Origin: Ascaris suum
Lineage: Eukaryota > Nematoda > Chromadorea > Rhabditida > Ascarididae
Reading direction: 5' to 3'
Assembly (NCBI GenBank): GCA_013433145.1
Contig: CM024169.1
Span: 3,100,001 to 3,164,000, forward strand
DNA length: 64,000 nt
This document shows, piece by piece, positions 61,885 through 64,000 of the stretch. Within the stretch, counting starts at the first letter, position 1; the number at the start of each line of letters is the position of its first letter. The notes below the pieces were generated by a model, which had not been told where the DNA came from, searched no databases, and worked only from the letters and a program-made list of their open reading frames with translations. The position numbers and the translations under genes are program-made.

Positions 61885-61907
61885 CCTGTCTGTCTGTCTG
61901 TCTGTCA
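61885..61907. repeat. (TGTC)n tetranucleotide repeat
   Basis: About five to six TGTC units in a row. The minus frame across it reads only DRQTDRQ-type repeats. Confidence 0.9.
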
Positions 61908-62840
61908 GCTATTCCAACTTGCAAACCCCACAGAGTTAAGTTTAGGGAGTATTGCAGATATAATCTGTCCTGTAGAAGTGACTTCGCCGCCTTCGATATG
62001 TATTTTTTCATTTAAAGTATCATAGAATTTGCAAATGAGTTATCGTCGAATGCGATCGTTGAAGAATTTTCAGCTGTTGAAGCAAAAAATTTAAGCGATT
62101 TATGTCGCCCTCAAAAAAGTTATATATTTCGTTGTGAATATTTTTTTAACCGGTTGGTTTTGTGGGTGGAATTGAAAGAAGTGTTCATCCTGTCATCATC
62201 CTTGTCAACACTAATTTTTTTTAAACGGTGGATTGATAAAATTGATTCAGCTATACTCGCTTAGACATTGCCTTTTAATTTTGTTGATTTCAAATATGAA
62301 CTGAGATTCACTTTTACAGCGTTTTGACGTGAGTAGTAATTCATCATGGCGCTCATCATCGCAAATAACGGGTTAGATGTTTCTGATCGAAGCTGCCTTA
62401 AACCACTCCAAACTTCATCCATTTCTCGGGTTTAAAAAAAAAGACGAGATATTTTCGAGAAATTTATAGATTTCAGTCCCACTACGCTGAAAAGAGTCGA
62501 CGGTTGAAAGTTGTTGCTTTCTCGGAAGGGCATTTGCGATAGCTGTGTGCTGCAAATTTCTCTAACTAGTGAAGTTTAGCGGTGATCTGAGCACTTCTGG
62601 AAGGGTTTTATATTGCTTTCAAAAAATATTTGGCACATCTGAGTGCAGCAGTACCATCTAGTATAGACCTCAGTGGAAATATAGATGTAGAACATTGGGG
62701 AATTAAGTATGATATATGAGCAATAAAATCAAAAGAGCAAGTTACAGCACGGTGTAGCTTTATTCATGCTTGCTGTGGAGTGATTTGGTGCGAAAGATCT
62801 GAATGTTTCGTTGTTGAATATGCTTAAGCGATGAAACGAA

Positions 62841-63107
62841 TCATTGTCGCGTTGTGTATTGTAATTGTGCGGTTGATTCTGAATTCGGTGATACTTCCTT
62901 CTTTGGTTGGTCGATAGGAGGATCGGGGGGGGGGGGGGGGGAGGGAGGGGAACGCTTTTTATTTGTTGATTTTATTTTCACCATTGATTCTGTTGCGTTT
63001 GTTTTTGTCATTCTTTTTTCCAAGATGTTCTGTTGAAGGGCTGCGTTGATATACACTTCAAGTTCATCCATATTGAGTACGAGAGCACTGACTGTCACAT
63101 TTGGTCT
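62841..63107 (-). CDS. Putative proline-rich minus-strand exon, unassigned
   Basis: An 88-codon open frame: a short helical-looking part (MDELEVYINAALQQNILEKR), then a basic stretch, then SPPSPPPPPDPP and a Ser/Thr/Gln tail to a stop at 62841. The proline run is encoded by the 17-base G/C homopolymer at 62925-62941. No ATG-proximal splice signal is convincing: an acceptor (GTGACAG) lies near 63093, and TTAATTACAG lies further upstream but in another frame. Function unknown. It might be the last exon of the broken coding region to its right. Confidence 0.28.
   Translation of the reverse strand, partial: RPNVTVSALVLNMDELEVYINAALQQNILEKRMTKTNATESMVKIKSTNKKRSPPSPPPPPDPPIDQPKKEVSPNSESTAQLQYTTRQ
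62925..62950 (+). repeat. G homopolymer of 17 bases plus GAGGGAGGGG
   Basis: The longest G run in the window, quadruplex-capable. Any slippage would change the frame of the proline-rich minus-strand open frame that crosses it. Confidence 0.92.
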
Positions 63108-63559
63108 CTATTAAAGCTGAATTCTTTGGATGGTACAACATTGTAATCTGTAATTAACACTATAAAATGCTGAAATAGCCTGTAATTAACTATATGAAAT
63201 GATTGTATTCATTGTTTTATTCGAAATGCCACCCAATATTTCCTTTAATTTTTTTAATTCAAATTTATACTTTAGTACTAAAAAACCGATTCCTTATCCT
63301 TTGAAGTCATCCTCTGCCATATCAAATCATCGTTCCCAGTAGCATTAAAACGGTGGGATATATTGTTGGAGATCATTCTCCGCCATCCTCTTCGTAATTA
63401 TTTTCAGCACCTTCAAATCTTTCTTATTCTGCGACATCTTATGCTGGAGTTGCACTTGTAAGAACAAGAAAGTGTTGCGGGGTTAGGTCGATAAAGTAAA
63501 GGGGATGGGGAAACAGCAGTCATCATCGTGGGTGCTCAAAATTGGTGCTCAACGATCGA

Positions 63560-63915
63560 TGAATGAGCTGGAGGACAGCAGGTTTGTGACTGGTTGATCC
63601 AGATCTGCGGACTTATTGTGGCGTAATAATCCTGCTGCTTCACAAAAACCATTTAGTTGGCGTCAGTGTTCGTGGATTTGTTCGCGAACTTTTACAATAT
63701 CCTCTTCGTTGGTGGCCAGTCGAAAGGTGTTTAGAATATCATGTTCTCAAATGAGTGCTTTAACGTTTTCAAAATGCATAAATCACTCTTGCGTTCGGGT
63801 TGGACCGACAGCTTCCTCAATAGATTCATGGCATCCTCATTTCTTGATCACCCTTTGCTTCGAAGTAATTGCTGGCGAACAAATTTTAGTTGAGAGATTC
63901 CCTGCAAGGGTGGGT
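63560..63915 (-). pseudogene. Broken coding remnant at the right edge, family not identified
   Basis: The minus strand reads as protein in successive pieces. After an acceptor (CCCTTGCAG) come ISQLKFVRQQLLRSKG, an in-frame TGA, then NEDAMNLLRKLSVQPERKSD and more. A change of frame near 63735 leads to DILNTFRLATNEEDIVKVRE, a second TGA, then RQLNGFCEAAGLLRHNKSAD to a stop near 63556. Two stops and one frame change in about 350 bases, without introns that would remove them, suggest a pseudogene or sequence errors. A further fragment (SQNKKDLKVLKIITKRMAEN) lies at about 63442-63350. No family is assigned. Confidence 0.3.
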
Positions 63916-64000
63916 AGATGGTGTGATCGGGAGAGGGGTTGAAGATGGCGGAGTGGGTAGCGGCAGCAGCGTAGTCGAGAAAAAAAAACAAATTCGACTA

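Larger units (their letters stand above)
58056..62840. other. Region without supportable genes right of the glycosyltransferase
   Basis: About 4.8 kb. Plus-strand purine/G-rich tracts occur at about 59521-59560 and 61168-61190, with a pyrimidine/C-rich tract at 60849-60863. A GC-richer island at about 59807-60037 has a 76-codon minus frame (LSDSPPPITLTTGSAAAM...) without splice support. The frame at 61476-61724 plus also lacks support. Confidence 0.45.

Overview
The window is nuclear DNA from a nematode, most likely a Rhabditina (clade V) worm, possibly strongylid-like. It is AT-rich, with introns from under 100 bases to about 1.2 kb in the reconstructed genes. Splice acceptors are of the worm TTT(C/T)AG type. 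Trans-splice-like acceptors sit a short way upstream of start codons, and two worm-type developmental genes are present. A 22-base stretch at 8340-8361 on the minus strand matches nematode spliced leader SL1 at 20 of 22 positions (SL1 compared from memory).

Three plus-strand genes could be rebuilt exon by exon with matching phases. (1) 11890-26574 encodes the kinetochore scaffold KNL-1: 19 exons, 742 residues, an N-terminal RVSF protein phosphatase 1 docking motif, two MELT-like motifs and a long C-terminal coiled coil. (2) 31781-40360 encodes a CED-3-type caspase: 11 exons, 459 residues, CARD prodomain, His280 and Cys323 catalytic dyad, QACRG, GSWFIQ. (3) 50152-58055 encodes a Core-2/I-branching (Branch) glycosyltransferase: 9 exons, 474 residues, type II membrane protein. 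KNL-1 acts in chromosome segregation, CED-3 in programmed cell death, and the transferase in Golgi O-glycan or related glycan branching. Nothing suggests that they form one pathway or an operon: the gaps are 5.2 kb and 9.8 kb.

The rest is less certain. 1-11.8 kb has no gene I can support, apart from the SL1-like element and a long minus-strand frame around it. 40.4-50.1 kb carries several exon-like minus-strand pieces (41617-42289, 47087-47476, 47857-48389, 48689-48892) and one plus-strand candidate (42899-43167); none could be assigned to a family. 58.1-64 kb is mostly non-coding, with a proline-rich minus-strand frame (62841-63107) and a minus-strand coding remnant broken by stops and a frame change at the right edge (63560-63915).

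Simple repeats are abundant: (TA)n up to 184 bases, TTTA/ATTT arrays, and G homopolymers up to 17 bases that lie mostly on the plus strand. A perfect 30-bp inverted repeat with an 11-base loop lies in a knl-1 intron. A TTTA array runs straight into a ced-3 splice acceptor. No rRNA, CRISPR array, intact tRNA or intact transposon was recognised.
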